Shown: positions 41,701 to 49,000 of the stretch, one piece after another | How the letters are laid out: the number at the start of each line of letters is the position of its first letter | How positions within the stretch are numbered: position 1 is the stretch's first letter | Source: Nereocystis luetkeana | Lineage: Eukaryota > Sar > Phaeophyceae > Laminariales > Laminariaceae | Length of the DNA: 64,000 bases | NCBI GenBank assembly: GCA_031213475.1 | Contig: JARUPZ010000009.1 | Coordinates: forward strand, 2,505,001 to 2,569,000 | Reading direction: 5' to 3' | Translations under genes and position numbers: made by a program | Notes under the pieces: generated by a model | What the model saw: the letters and a program-made list of their open reading frames with translations, nothing else | What the model was told of the DNA's origin: nothing | The model's database searches: none

Positions 41701-43425
41701 TATTTTTATAAAATCACATTTGGTCCTGATTACTATCAATATGCTCCCCCGTAATACGCATATATCATACCAGTACGGGCATTATGCGTAATGCGAGTAA
41801 GGCCGTTTCCTACGCGGTTCGATTTTTGAGCTTTTGACCCGATTGCATTTTCAGATGTGCACTTCGCAAATCGAAGCAGTCTTCCTATGCGGAAAAATCG
41901 GATTTATTGTGCGTGCACAGATTCGAGCAAACGCCGAGACCAACTGGTGCTGTTGTTGCGGTCTGGCGCCGCGAAGAGACGCGCTGTATGCGCTGCACGG
42001 CGCGTAGGACCCACGCGTCCGAGCACACGCTGACTGCCTGTAGTCTGGCGGCGAAGAGACGTGCCGAGGGCGCTTGAGAGTCAACCTATGTTGGTGTTTT
42101 GTGTTTCACAATGTGACTGACTGCTGCCGCTGCTGCTGCTGTACGAAAAGTACTATTAATACCGGGTAGTCTACGAGTACGTATCCACGGAGAGGTGCGC
42201 GCCTAGAGCGCTGCTCTTGGTCTCTGGGCCCGAGCCCGCGCCAGCCGATTGTGGTCTGGCCACGGAGAGACGTGCCGACCGCGTGTCGGGCGCGAAGCAA
42301 CGTCGCTATACAGCTGTCACCATCCAACTCATCGATCGTTCTGCTGCTGATTGTTGTCGTGGATAACATCTTGAATTTATAGAGCATGCCCTTTGTCGAG
42401 TTGAAAATCCGATGACCCAAGTCGTCGGATGTTGGCCAATTTTTTGGACGACTTGGGCCATCGGATTCTCAAATCGAAAAAAAAATCCGGTCAGAATTTG
42501 CATACTTGGAATGGACAAGCACAGGTGTTTTCATTTTGGAGGTGAAAAAATACACATCTTGCCCTCGAAATGAAACCGGACAGGAAACACCCCAAGGCCT
42601 GAAGTCTCACCCCATCCAGGACTGCAGCCCCATTGTGGCGGCAAACCACTCCAAATGTAGGTAGTTTGTCCCGAAAACGGGACTGCAGCCCTACTGCCGT
42701 ACCGCTGGGATACCGACCTTGAAACCTTGATAATAAGGCTACCGTTGTCTGTATAGGGTTCCGTGTACGTAGCGCTCGACGCTGAGTATGGCGTTATTGG
42801 TCCTTTTAGCGTCGCAGCCCCTCTTTGGGGACAAACTCCTTATAATTTGAGTGGTTTGTCCCTTAAGATGGGGCCGCGGTCCTGCAAGGGTTCGTCCAAA
42901 GTTCTTGTTAATGGCGTTGTTACTAGTGTGTATTATCCGTTGGCCTGTACCAGGTACTTACGCTGCTTACCCTATTAATAGTATTACACCCAGTACACAC
43001 ACCTGGTAGGTACATGTTACGCACTGCGAGTACGTCAAGGGTATGGGCCCGCCAACAAGCAACACCTACGCGTACTGTGCGTGGTCTAAGCAAGAACCTT
43101 ACAGCTGTAGCACCAGCCTTGCACTGCAGCACATTGAGCGGCAATAGGCTCTGGGATTTAGTGTAGCAATCGCCGATGATCCCCTAACAAAGTGATCAGC
43201 ATTCTGTGTCGGGTGTTTCTTATTCGGACAATGCCCGAGGTCGCGAACAATGCTTGAAAAGTCGGTGTTCTTGCCCGTGGTGTACGTCAGCGTTCACGAG
43301 AGGGTTCTTTTTTTTCTGCACCAGTGCCCACCAACCACAGGTGCTCGTCTGCACTCACCGACTTGCACCCCTTGCAGCTTCTTGAGCTCGGCGTCGACCT
43401 CGGGGCTTCTTCCAGGTTGCGCCAT
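26655..43425 (-). CDS. PFDN6: Prefoldin subunit 6 (complete, five exons)
   Basis: Join on the minus strand: 43425-43359, 37357-37287, 35260-35136, 30823-30763, 26732-26655. This gives 402 nt and 133 residues plus a TAG stop; human PFDN6 has 129. The beta-type prefoldin subunit is part of the cytosolic hexamer that hands unfolded actin and tubulin to the chaperonin CCT. The N-terminal coiled coil (ELKKLQ... to ...FYQQANENGMVKQ) leads to ELDLLEDEAPVFKLIGPVLM, the family hallmark (plants: ELDLLKEDANVYKLIGPVLV), then KQDLEEAKQNVAKRLELIER and a C-terminal helix rich in Lys, Glu and Ala. Junction phases are 1, 0, 2 and 0, all matching. Start: ATG at 43425, first in frame, with the length expected for the family. 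The oddity is size: introns of 6.0, 2.0, 4.3 and 4.0 kb for a tiny protein, all packed with mobile elements. Confidence 0.93.
26849..27300. mobile_element. Three tandem ~150 bp inverted-repeat units (GGGGTGGGCATATGT)
   Basis: Units start at about 26849, 27000 and 27143; a fourth start is at 27288. Each opens TACGGGGTGGGCATATGTA, AAGAATCAGAACCCACGAGG, and closes with the inverse GGTTCTGATTACTAC and GGCCCC. The outer ends resemble the TA-MITE ends (TACGGGG / CCCCGTA), so this may be a distant relative. Confidence 0.75.
27484..27631 (+). mobile_element. TA-MITE copy, enlarged
   Basis: CTACAGGGGACCATAGTGAA on the left and GCCCCCCCGTAA on the right. The AATATTTGGTCC segment is partly duplicated (AATATTTTATCC then ATATTTGGTCC). 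A lone left end TTACGGGGGACCTGTGG lies at 27302. Confidence 0.75.
27820..27960 (+). repeat. CTTCGGGT-rich degenerate repeat
   Basis: TTCGGGT, TTGGGTATT and CTTCGGACAG variants recur about twelve times. Frames of 160-175 codons on the plus strand cross this and owe their openness to it. Confidence 0.6.
28361..28867. repeat. Large near-perfect palindrome (about 507 bp)
   Basis: Arms of about 250 bp match inversely: GCTCCGATCGCCCTGCA at 28361 against TGCAGGGCGATCGGAGT at 28851, GAATTTAGATGACGACCGTG at 28401 against its inverse ending 28826, and TGGCACGCGGTGG at 28532 against its inverse near 28684. The centre is near 28614 with almost no spacer. It may be a fold-back mobile element or an inverted duplication. 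The 209-codon plus-strand frame across it is not considered a gene. Confidence 0.88.
29238..29395 (+). repeat. Poly-G-headed repeat, 5' part only
   Basis: Long G run, TCACTCAATAGGAGATATG, CATGCATGACCGTAGTCG, CGGGACGGAGCATGTCGG, then it stops after GGCAGGCATTGC. Confidence 0.8.
29470..29890 (-). mobile_element. GTTCTACG-type element split by a TA-MITE
   Basis: TACGATAGAGGCACGAAG and GCTGAATGACAGGGATCC lie left of the MITE at 29577-29682. GCCAAAACTACCTTCTTGTG, GGCCATGAGATTACTCATC and AGTTAGTTTTCGGGTTACAG lie right of it, in the order of a reverse copy. The part CATTGCACTTTGATATTTCT...GGTTACAGGCACAAC is duplicated in tandem (29737-29842). Confidence 0.65.
29577..29682 (+). mobile_element. TA-MITE copy, nested
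   Basis: ATACGGGGGACCATAGTTAA to its inverse ATGGTCCCCCGTAT, bordered by TA. Both outermost T/A pairs show the compensating change ATAC/GTAT, keeping the ends complementary. Confidence 0.88.
29931..30035 (+). mobile_element. TA-MITE copy, diverged right end
   Basis: TTACGGGGGAAAATAGTACA on the left, ACTATGCTCGCCCGCAA on the right, forward interior. Confidence 0.8.
30763..30823 (-). CDS. PFDN6: PFDN6 exon 4
   Basis: Acceptor GCGGGCAG, donor GTGAGC (minus strand). With two bases from exon 3 it encodes MAKVSKAIEEKQKVEASIGD plus Glu: the charged second coiled-coil helix of prefoldin 6. Ends in phase 0. Confidence 0.9.
31350..31446. mobile_element. TTAA palindrome MITE, best-preserved copy
   Basis: TTAACCCTTTTTGAACCGCA on the left and its inverse to AAAAGGGGTTAA on the right. 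The two inner blocks are CAAACCGGTCAAATTTCAAG and TAGTTTGTCCCC. Confidence 0.9.
31490..31712 (+). mobile_element. SINE-like copy lacking its head
   Basis: Shares GATGCGAGTCGAAGAGGGAA, GGGATAAAAGAAAATGC, CGAAGGCACGAACGCACG, TGACCCAGGGTCTGAG and GGAGAGAGAAGAAG with the inserted copy at 19424-19770 (there on the minus strand). It ends in an A-rich tail AAAAAAATAAAAATAAATAA. No tRNA-like head is seen at its left edge; a TTAA palindrome lies just upstream. Confidence 0.7.
31752..31856 (+). mobile_element. TA-MITE copy
   Basis: TTACGGGGGGCCATAGTTAA to ATGGCCCCCCGTAA with TA on both sides. Forward interior close to consensus. Confidence 0.9.
32040..32350 (+). mobile_element. SINE-like copy split by a TA-MITE
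   Basis: CTTGCATAAAAATTGAG and GCGCGAGAGCGTGAGTGGG at 32112-32157, then after the MITE CATTCGATGAAAATCCACG and GCGCGATAGAAGG at 32272-32330. The same blocks are contiguous at 55750-55860, which serves as the empty site. Confidence 0.7.
32160..32266 (+). mobile_element. TA-MITE copy inserted in a SINE-like element
   Basis: TTACGGGAGGCCATATTAAA on the left and TATCGTCCCCCACAA on the right. Diverged ends, forward interior. Confidence 0.8.
32684..33950 (+). repeat. 633 bp tandem duplication, near identical
   Basis: Copy 1 is 32684-33316 and copy 2 is 33317-33950. Both begin GAAATAGTACCGGGTGCCAG and end CAACAATTGAGCGCTC. The only difference I see is a run of 15 G against 16 G. The unit contains AAACAAA-rich sequence, a copy of the ATCACACCAGGGTGATAA motif and the tail motif of the poly-G-headed repeat (TACTCATTTGTTGCTTGCC). 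Near identity means a recent event or an assembly duplication. Confidence 0.95.
34128..34154. repeat. C27 homopolymer
   Basis: About 27 consecutive C between GGAAC-CA and GACGTC. The opposite strand is a G27 tract. Confidence 0.9.
34191..34286. mobile_element. TTAA palindrome MITE
   Basis: TCCTTTTAGGACTGCAGTCC on the left, GGGACTGTGGTCCTAGAAGG on the right. Confidence 0.82.
34370..34600. repeat. Dispersed GTGCCGGTTGCCGCTA repeat
   Basis: Two imperfect direct units (TCGCTTGGCGCAGATGGGAC at 34372 and TCGCTTGGTACAGATGGGAC at 34512), each followed by GCCGGTTGCCGCTA and ATATGTAGTGC/ATATAGTGCC. Related, inverted or scrambled pieces lie at 50260-50490 and 63795-63870. Confidence 0.65.
34998..35093. 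mobile_element. TTAA palindrome MITE next to PFDN6 exon 3
   Basis: CTCCTTTAGGGCCGCAGTCC on the left and GACTGCGGTCCTAAAACGG followed by TTAA on the right. It lies about 40 bp downstream (in gene sense) of the exon 3 donor. Confidence 0.85.
35136..35260 (-). CDS. PFDN6: PFDN6 exon 3 (prefoldin signature)
   Basis: Minus-strand acceptor CGCCTTCAG, donor GTGAGT. Encodes ELDLLEDEAPVFKLIGPVLM then KQDLEEAKQNVAKRLELIER, the most conserved part of prefoldin 6 (beta-hairpin region and start of the second helix). Ends in phase 2. Confidence 0.95.
35372..35484 (+). mobile_element. TA-MITE copy
   Basis: TTACTGGGGGGGCATAGTAA on the left, ACTATGGTCCCCCATAA on the right, TA on both sides. Confidence 0.85.
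36313..36417 (+). mobile_element. TA-MITE copy
   Basis: TTACGGGGGACCATAGTTAA to ATGGCCCCCCGTAA, TA on both sides. One interior change (ATTCCTG for GGTCCTG). Confidence 0.9.
36840..37190. repeat. CAC/CAA triplet-rich stretch
   Basis: Interrupted ACC, AAC and CAT triplets. All three plus frames are open (Thr/Asn, Pro/Thr or His-rich), and two minus frames (Val-rich). Same kind of sequence as the GT-rich kilobase at 15150-16190 but opposite strand. Confidence 0.9.
37287..37357 (-). CDS. PFDN6: PFDN6 exon 2
   Basis: Minus-strand acceptor CTGTTGCAG, donor GTGCGT. With one base from exon 1 it encodes ELQALADSRSQFYQQANENG then MVKQ. This is the end of the first coiled-coil helix and the turn before the hairpin (plants: ENELVLKELDLL). 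Ends in phase 0. Confidence 0.92.
37638..37915 (+). repeat. Poly-G-headed repeat copy
   Basis: G run of about 20, GTACTAGATAGGAGAGGCG, CTCATGCATGGCCGTAGTCG, GGGACGGAGCATGTCGGG, a 12 bp insertion GGTTGCTCGCTT, then CACCAAGCGCGAAGCGCCG to CAGCTTCAATG. Confidence 0.85.
38430..38890 (+). pseudogene. Decayed coding island, unknown family
   Basis: One plus frame (to a TGA at 38692) encodes a highly charged segment with RPRTQVLRASSMEEKRRSRP and LSTQQFIELNIRAAREG. From about 38660 a second frame takes over with PFLQETCANLDELCGDYTG and a Ser/Pro-rich part to VAAKK, followed by GTAAGG at 38881. One frameshift near 38660 would join the two. It lies antisense inside PFDN6 intron 1. Composition is protein-like and not a simple repeat, but no family is recognised. 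Confidence 0.3.
38893..38935. repeat. GGGA tetranucleotide run
   Basis: About ten GGGA units between AAGAGA and GGCG. Confidence 0.9.
38938..39115 (+). repeat. Tail motif of the poly-G repeat, split by a TA-MITE
   Basis: TACTCATTTGTTGCTTTCC (38939-38957) and GATTTGACGATTGACCACGC to CGAGACGG (39069-39105) flank a TA-MITE. The unbroken version is at 33207-33265 and 33841-33899. Confidence 0.8.
38960..39064 (+). mobile_element. TA-MITE copy with identifiable empty site
   Basis: TTACGGGGGACCATAGTTAA to ATGGCCCCCCGTAA. The flanking bases are CCT-TA before and TA-GTTTGATT after; the empty relatives read CCT-CA-GTCATTT. This fits duplication of a TA dinucleotide. Confidence 0.92.
39533..39628. mobile_element. 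TTAA palindrome MITE
   Basis: TTAACCCTTTAGGACCCCAG on the left, CTGCAGTGCTAAAGGGGTTA on the right, loop AATCACTTGGAATTAGAAT. Confidence 0.85.
40098..40539 (+). repeat. 221 bp tandem duplication
   Basis: ATCTCAATAACGGTGCCGGA to GGATCACTGTCTTCC occurs at 40098-40318 and 40319-40539 with no difference that I can see. Upstream (39925-40095) lie GGTTCGGTAC/GGTATTG units. Confidence 0.93.
41046..41402 (+). repeat. Diverged direct repeat, about 225 bp apart
   Basis: GGCCGGCCCAAGCTGCGTAT ... TTCAGATTTCATTACG ... TTTGTCGATCGATGTC (41051-41175) matches GGTCGGCCCACGCCACATAT ... TTCAGATTTCATGACG ... TTTGTCGATCGATCTC (41279-41405). Confidence 0.75.
41651..41755 (+). mobile_element. Possible diverged TA-MITE relative
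   Basis: GTAATCAGGACCCACATTG, CAAAAACTTAGTATTTTTA, CATTTGGTCCTGATTACTA and CTCCCCCGTAATAC show the interior order and the right end; the left end is poor. Confidence 0.45.
42401..42473. repeat. Short inverted repeat (AATCCGATGACCCAAGTCGT)
   Basis: AAAATCCGATGACCCAAGTC and its near inverse GACTTGGGCCATCGGATTCT flank about 25 bp including TTTTTTGG. Confidence 0.8.
42614..42694. mobile_element. TTAA palindrome MITE, diverged ends
   Basis: AGGACTGCAGCCCCATTGTG on the left, AACGGGACTGCAGCCCTA on the right. Confidence 0.75.
42800..42893. mobile_element. TTAA palindrome MITE, diverged
   Basis: TCCTTTTAGCGTCGCAGCCC on the left and GGGGCCGCGGTCCTGCAAGG on the right. Confidence 0.78.
43359..43425 (-). 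CDS. PFDN6: PFDN6 exon 1 (start)
   Basis: The ATG at 43425 (minus strand) opens MAQPGRSPEVDAELKKLQGV then QV and one base before a GTGAGT donor. ELKKLQG aligns with the first helix of prefoldin 6 (human IQKKLQGEVEKY). An internal GTGCAA after LQG is an alternative donor, but it would break the phase with exon 2. Confidence 0.85.
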
Positions 43426-43689
43426 AATATCAACGAATCAGCCCCAAAAGGAGATACGATCTAATCACTCGGTGTCTGCGGGTAGTCTGGCCGCGCTCGA
43501 ACGGCTAGGGTCGCAAGACTGCTGTATCGCGATCTGCTGGACGTTTTGAACAGATGGTATGGGGTTACTGTTCAATCCTTGCCGTCTGTGTGCAGTGCAG
43601 GAGAGCTGAAAGACGCCACCCAATGTTGTTGGCTTGGGCGTTGAATCATCGTGAATCGCCAAAAAAGGTTTCCAACAAGTTCAGATGGC

Positions 43690-43840
43690 CATTGTTCTTC
43701 GGGGAAAGGGTTTTCCAGTTCTCGAAGATCAACCTGGAATCGCACCAGACCAGCGGTGTGAAGACTGCTGTGCTCTACGCCAAGCTTGGACTAGAAGGAG
43801 GCACGTGGGTTGTTCGAGCTAGGAGCCTATCTGCAAAGGT
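43690..43840 (+). CDS. Unassigned protein-like block upstream of PFDN6
   Basis: A plus frame encodes FGERVFQFSKINLESHQTSG and VKTAVLYAKLGLEGGTWVV up to a GTGAGT donor at 43841. It is antisense to, and just outside, PFDN6. A minus frame at 43985-44160 (ELIGCMEPIQLPPSGAAA, CVKQAINSMQARRARAD) is also open and protein-like. Neither is recognised, and each may be chance. Confidence 0.2.
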
Positions 43841-44539
43841 GAGTTACGTTGCGCTTGTATTTGATAAGAGACACGCACGTATTCTGTGGGAACCGAGGAG
43901 CCGTTTCCATCTCCCGCTTATTTTTTTCAAACCTACTACTAATGTTAATAATAGTACTAACAATGGTAACCTTGGCATCGGATGTACTCGCAAACCTCTG
44001 TCATGAGGTCATGATACGTACAGCTGTCCGCTCTGGCTCTTCTGGCTTGCATGCTATTGATAGCTTGCTTGACGCAACAAATGGCCGCGGCGCCGCTGGG
44101 TGGAAGCTGAATGGGCTCCATGCATCCGATGAGCTCCGCAATGCGTAAGAAGTTAACAGAGTCGTCGTGCAGCTTCCAAGGTCCGCAGTCCGCAGCTCAT
44201 GACTGCTGCACACACCTCGCTGCTGCTGCTGCTGCTGCTGTGCTCCCCCCTGTGAGTACATTCTGTCCGGATATGTAAGGATCTCTTTGTAATGACATCC
44301 ATACACTAACGATCCTTATATTTACGTACAAAGTGGTATGTACCACTGCCTGCTGCTCGTACCAGGTACGAGGTACCAGGTATATATATACGACGATAGC
44401 CATGATCGCCTTCGAGTACGTACACATACTGCTGGTGTGACGATGAGGCCTCCTACCCCGAAGCAGGCGGGTCTCACCCGAGATACGCCCCCGTGCTGAG
44501 CGCTCGAGCGCAGCAGCACCCTGGAAACAAAACCACGGC

Positions 44540-45935
44540 ACTTGAATAGCGACCGCCGACCGACTAGACGACAAACAGAACAGAACCACCGACCGACCGA
44601 CCGACCGAATGAACGGTCGATTGACCGACTGATTGGTCGGAACGACACGACCTCTGACTGACCAACCGACCGAAAGCTCAGCCGGCCGACTAGCTGACAA
44701 ACAGACCGACCAACCGGTCTATTGACCACACGACAGACCGACTACCTGACGGACCGGCTGACGGACTGACCGAAAGCTCAGCCTTACCGACAGGGTAACT
44801 GACAGACTGACCGACCGACCGAACGACCGATTGGCCGACTGATTGGTCGAACGACGGGCCGACTACCTTACGGAAGGACTAGCTGACTAACCGAAAGCTC
44901 AGCCGACTTACGGACCGACTTTTAGTAGCTGACCAACAGACCGACCGACCTTTTGGCCGAAGGAAAGACCGACTTACTGACGGACTGACCGATGGACTGA
45001 CCGGAAGCTCAACCGACTGACCGAACGACTATCCGACGAACATAACAACCGACCGACCGAACAATTGATTGTTCGGCCGACGGGTTGGTCGAACGAAAGG
45101 GCGACAAACTGACTGACTGACTAATCGACTGACCGAAGGCTCAGCCGACTGACAGACCGACACTATCTGACGAACCGACCGATCGACCGATTGACCGACC
45201 GACAGACCGGCTGTCTGACGAACTGGCCGACCAACTGACCTGAACCTCGCCGGCCTACCGACCGACTAACTGACAAACAGAACGATCGACCGACCGACTG
45301 AAAGAACGATTGATTGGCTGACTGGTTGATTCAGACGGCAAGTGAACTAACTGACTGGCCGAAAGCTCAGCCGACCGACCGACCGACCAACTGGCAAACA
45401 GACCCACCAACCGACCGACTATTTGGCCAAACGACAGACCGACTAGGTGATGGACTGACCGACGGGCTGACTTAAAATTCAGCCGACTCACCAACCGACT
45501 CACAGAATGACCGATAGGCCGACTGCCTGGTCGAACGACAGGCGGGCTATCTTCCTGGGCAACTGACAGACCGACTAGTTGACCGAAAGCTTAGCCGACT
45601 GACGGACCGACTAACTGATAAACAGACTGGCCGACGGACCGATTGACCGAATGACAGACCGACTAACTGACGGACTTTCCGACGGACTGACCGAAAGCTC
45701 AGCCCATTGACCGACCGACTGATCGCCCGATTGTCTGGACGAAAAGCTGACGGATTGACCGAAACCTCGCCCGATTGACCAACCGAGTAACTGACCCAAA
45801 GACCGACCGACTATTTGGCCGACCGACTGAACGAGCGATCGACCGACCCACCAACCCAGCGAGCGACGGACCCACCAACCCACCGACCCACCCGCCCACC
45901 CAACCGACCAACCGCGGCCGACCGCCACCGACCGC
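44540..45935. repeat. CCGA/CTGA tetranucleotide satellite with ~110 bp higher order
   Basis: Almost every four bases read CCGA, CTGA, ACGA or similar for 1.4 kb. Superimposed is a motif GACCGAAAGCTCAGCCGAC at about 44669, 44768, 44892, 45000, 45133, 45357, 45583 and 45687, roughly every 105-125 bp. On the minus strand it reads Ser-Val-Gly-Arg repeats and on the plus strand Thr-Asp-Arg-Pro. These are artefacts of a period that is not a multiple of three but shares twelve bases with it. Confidence 0.92.
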
Positions 45936-45949
45936 CACCGACCAAGAAG

Positions 45950-46030
45950 ATGGCGCCGGCGATGGACATGGACACGCAGGGGCGAGAGGAGGAAGAGTCC
46001 GTCTCTTTCGCAGCCGGGCCAAGCCTTAAG
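45950..46030 (+). CDS. CDC23: Candidate CDC23 exon 1
   Basis: The ATG follows GACCAAGAAG and opens MAPAMDMDTQGREEEESVSF then AAGPSLK to a GTGAGC donor at 46031, phase 0. Exon 2 starts directly after an AG with a phase-0 ATG, so an upstream coding or untranslated exon must exist. Human CDC23 has about 27 residues before the matching helix, the length given by this exon. The alternative is initiation at 50688 with this block as something else. Confidence 0.5.
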
Positions 46031-49000
46031 GTGAGCTCCTATATATCAGTAAACACCCTACCCGTGTTTTTTGGAGGGGGGTGCCACGAACGTACCGCAT
46101 CACACGGGTGATAAGATAACACCCCCCCCTGGGATCAATTTGAGAGCCGTTGAGAGCCGTTATTCTCCAAGACATGCTTCAAGGGGGACGCCGCAATGAT
46201 GATGGCGGAGTTTGGGAAGATATCGTCGAGTTCTACCTTTCCATTGATGCGTCGCTCTCCGCTTGCAAGTCTCCACGCCGCCGAAAAAATCAGCTATAGC
46301 CCCAGTGATATTTATCACTGCTCTCAGTGACATTTGTCCGAGGAGGGTGTGTTTATCGCTAGCGTGGTGCGCGTACTCTGTATGCCTATATTATAGCCTC
46401 ATGGTCTTGGAGCCATTTCCTCCTGCATCCATATGGGATGTTCTTAGGACCGTGAGATCAAAGAGAAGCCAGTTCGTCCGGTGCAATCGACATCGGAAAC
46501 GCAAAATTATGTAAGCTGTGAGTCGGCACTGGCTCACTGTAAGTCATCAGTATGTCGTAAGTCGGGCTAGTAGTTACGCAGTCGTTTCCCTCGCATCCGT
46601 ACCATGCCGCGACGGAGTACGTCGGATTCTCACCCACCAGGCAGACATTGCTTGCACCAAGCGTGAAGCGCCGTGAGGTGTTGAGCGAGTGACATGGAAG
46701 GGTGAGCTGCATCCTACTACTCGTAAGAACCACCGCTTGTGAAGCCGGATTGCTTGCCATGTGGATTAGAGCGTCGAATGAACAGCCGGGGGGCGGGGGG
46801 GGGGGAATGGTGATCGGGGCTCGCATCGCTCGTTCGGCTTCACAGAAAAAAAAAACACACTTCGGGCCGATTTTTATTCGAAAGCAACTTTTTCTAATCG
46901 GCCTCGCGCCGAAGTCGAGAATCGAGTTTACGTTCGATTTTTCGCTCCCGTCCTCAGGTCTGTTTTCCCTCTGTCCCGGAGGGGAAGGAACGTTTTGTTT
47001 AGATCGATAACGATTCGAACGGTCCTCTCATTTCGAAACATGGTGGTAGTCCTGCCGACGACGCCATTGTCGGGCGGGAGGGGGGGGGGGGGGGGGGGGG
47101 GCTGGCAGGTTTCTCTCTCGTGTGGTATGTTGTGGCGTGGAGGACGCAACGAGGTTTAGGTTGATGCCTCGGGTCTATACACCGAACGGAGTGACAACAC
47201 CTTGGGTGGCCTTGGGGGAGTTGTGTGTTCCGAGATGGTGCAGTGAAGGGGGGTGGGACCTGTTTACCCACTGCGGTGTGCTTGCTTGTGCCAGGCATCA
47301 CTTTGGGCCGGAAAGGGAAGGATCGTTGGTGCTCGAAACGTATAATACAAACCAGGGATGCCAATGTTGCGGAGGAATTTGAGGTCCCTGTATGTATGTA
47401 CGGGCTTCCCTTCTCGTGGGGTTTTCTTGGATGCAGGGAGGCATGTTCCGTACCGCACCGCGAACGTTAGTGTAGGGAGGCGTGTGCGATGAGGCGGTAC
47501 AAAGCTAGGGGAAGACGCGCGCTGCGGTGTAGCGCAGGCGGCAACTATATTGTTCTGGGGCTCCTGACTCGAAGAACTTTACGCTATTCTACTGGTAAGA
47601 CATTAGAAAATCACCAAAAAAACAGCTGAATTTGACGGAATGTAAGCATGCACCCCGACAAGGGAGCCCGAAGCCTATATAGTCTATACAGTCACATCAT
47701 CCTGATGGGCGACCCCCAAGCCTATATTATTACGGGGGACCATAGTAAATAGGACCAAATATTGTCAGCAGAAATAGGTGAATGTGTAGGTTTTTGTGCG
47801 TACCGTAGGTCCTATTTACTATGGTCCCCCTATACAGGCGTATCAATAATAATGTTGGGAAACGCAAACGGTTCTCCAACGATATTTTTGTGGGCGGCCA
47901 AGGAACCCCGTCAGTCACAAACAACGTTCACCAAAAAAGTACTACAGTATTCATAGTACTTCTATCGTGACACGCCACGCAAGGGGACCTGGTACCCAAG
48001 GTGGCGTTTTTTATATATCAGGCACTGCTTTGGGCGGAATTATAACGACCGTTGGGATAGAAACGTGTAAACCAGGGATGCAGTGTTGTTGCGCAGAACT
48101 GTGAGGTGCCTACATGCAGGTTTCCGTTCTCGTGGGGTCTCTTGAGAAAGCAGGGAGGCGCGTTTCGTACTACACGTACACGCTCGCGTTCGCAAAACCC
48201 ACCCGCCGTACTGTGTCGCTAAATTCTTGCCCGTTCGCAGAATTTAAAAAAAGCCCCTGGTTGGAAATGCCTCCTTATATGCTGTGAACCCCCTATTTTT
48301 CCCTGCAAGGATGTATATATATATGCTGGTATTCCATCCCCTGTATTCAGCAACGCCTTTTCAGTATTTGCGTTTGACGCTCCTGAGAACGGGCGCCGTT
48401 CACACTATTTTGTAGGGCTTTGAATTGGAATTCAACCCATCGATCGGAGCGATTTATATCGGAATCGGAATCGGAATCGGAATCGGCAGAGATCGACACG
48501 ATGATTTTTGCAGGAAAAATATAGGTAAAACATCGTTCCGATTTGCTCAACTTGAGTAAGGAGTCGCTCATATTTACCGTATGAAACAAGGATTCACTCA
48601 CACGCCGGAATCACGGATATGATCGGATATCGCTGTAACAAGGATTCACTCACACCCCGGATTCGCCGATGTATCGAATATCGCTATAACAGGGATCCAC
48701 TGACACGACGGATTCGCCGATATTATCGGGCAATCGCCTGCGTCGAAAACCGATGTTTTTGTTTTTTACACATCAGTAAACGCAATCCGATTCACAGCCC
48801 TACTTGTTTTAAGCCGTAGCGACGCATCCCGGGTACAAACCTTGAAGCCTACACAAGCCCTTCTTTAGCTGTAACGATGCAGCCCTACTGCGGTTGGCAT
48901 CAACCTGCTAGGACTGCCGTTTTAGTCTCGGGACGGACCTGCTTGAACCAAGCGTAAGTTTATCCCCATTTTTTTTTAATTCTTACTCCTCAGTCGAATT

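Larger units (their letters stand above)
37358..43358 (-). other. PFDN6 intron 1 (6.0 kb)
   Basis: Holds a poly-G-headed repeat copy, a decayed plus-strand coding island (38430-38890), a GGGA run, a TA-MITE, a 221 bp tandem duplication, a ~225 bp diverged direct repeat (41046-41402), three TTAA palindromes, an inverted repeat at 42401-42473 and GGTTCGGTAC-type repeats (39925-40095). A 196-codon plus frame (40447-41037) is unrecognised and starts inside the 221 bp duplication. Confidence 0.7.
43426..45949. promoter_or_regulatory. Divergent intergenic region PFDN6-CDC23
   Basis: 2.5 kb between the two start codons, if the CDC23 start at 45950 is right. It contains an open plus frame (43554-44006) with one protein-like block before a GTGAGT at 43841, a GCT/CAG run (44217-44240) and then the CCGA satellite. 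No TATA-like or initiator motif stands out. That the two genes share promoter sequence is inferred from orientation only. Confidence 0.5.
47125..48185 (+). repeat. Two diverged copies of an unclassified ~200-350 bp repeat
   Basis: CAGGCATCACTTTGGGCCGG, AACCAGGGATGCCAATGTTG, TTCTCGTGGGGTTTTCTTGG and GCAGGGAGGCATGTTCCGTA (47270-47460) match CAGGCACTGCTTTGGGCGG, AACCAGGGATGCAGTGTTG, TTCTCGTGGGGTCTCTTGAG and GCAGGGAGGCGCGTTTCGTA (48020-48165). Confidence 0.75.

Noticed and set aside
45255..46022. Ser-Val-Gly-Arg repeat proteins in the CCGA array
   Set aside because: Tetranucleotide repeats read the same in all three frames every twelve bases, so open frames are expected by chance.
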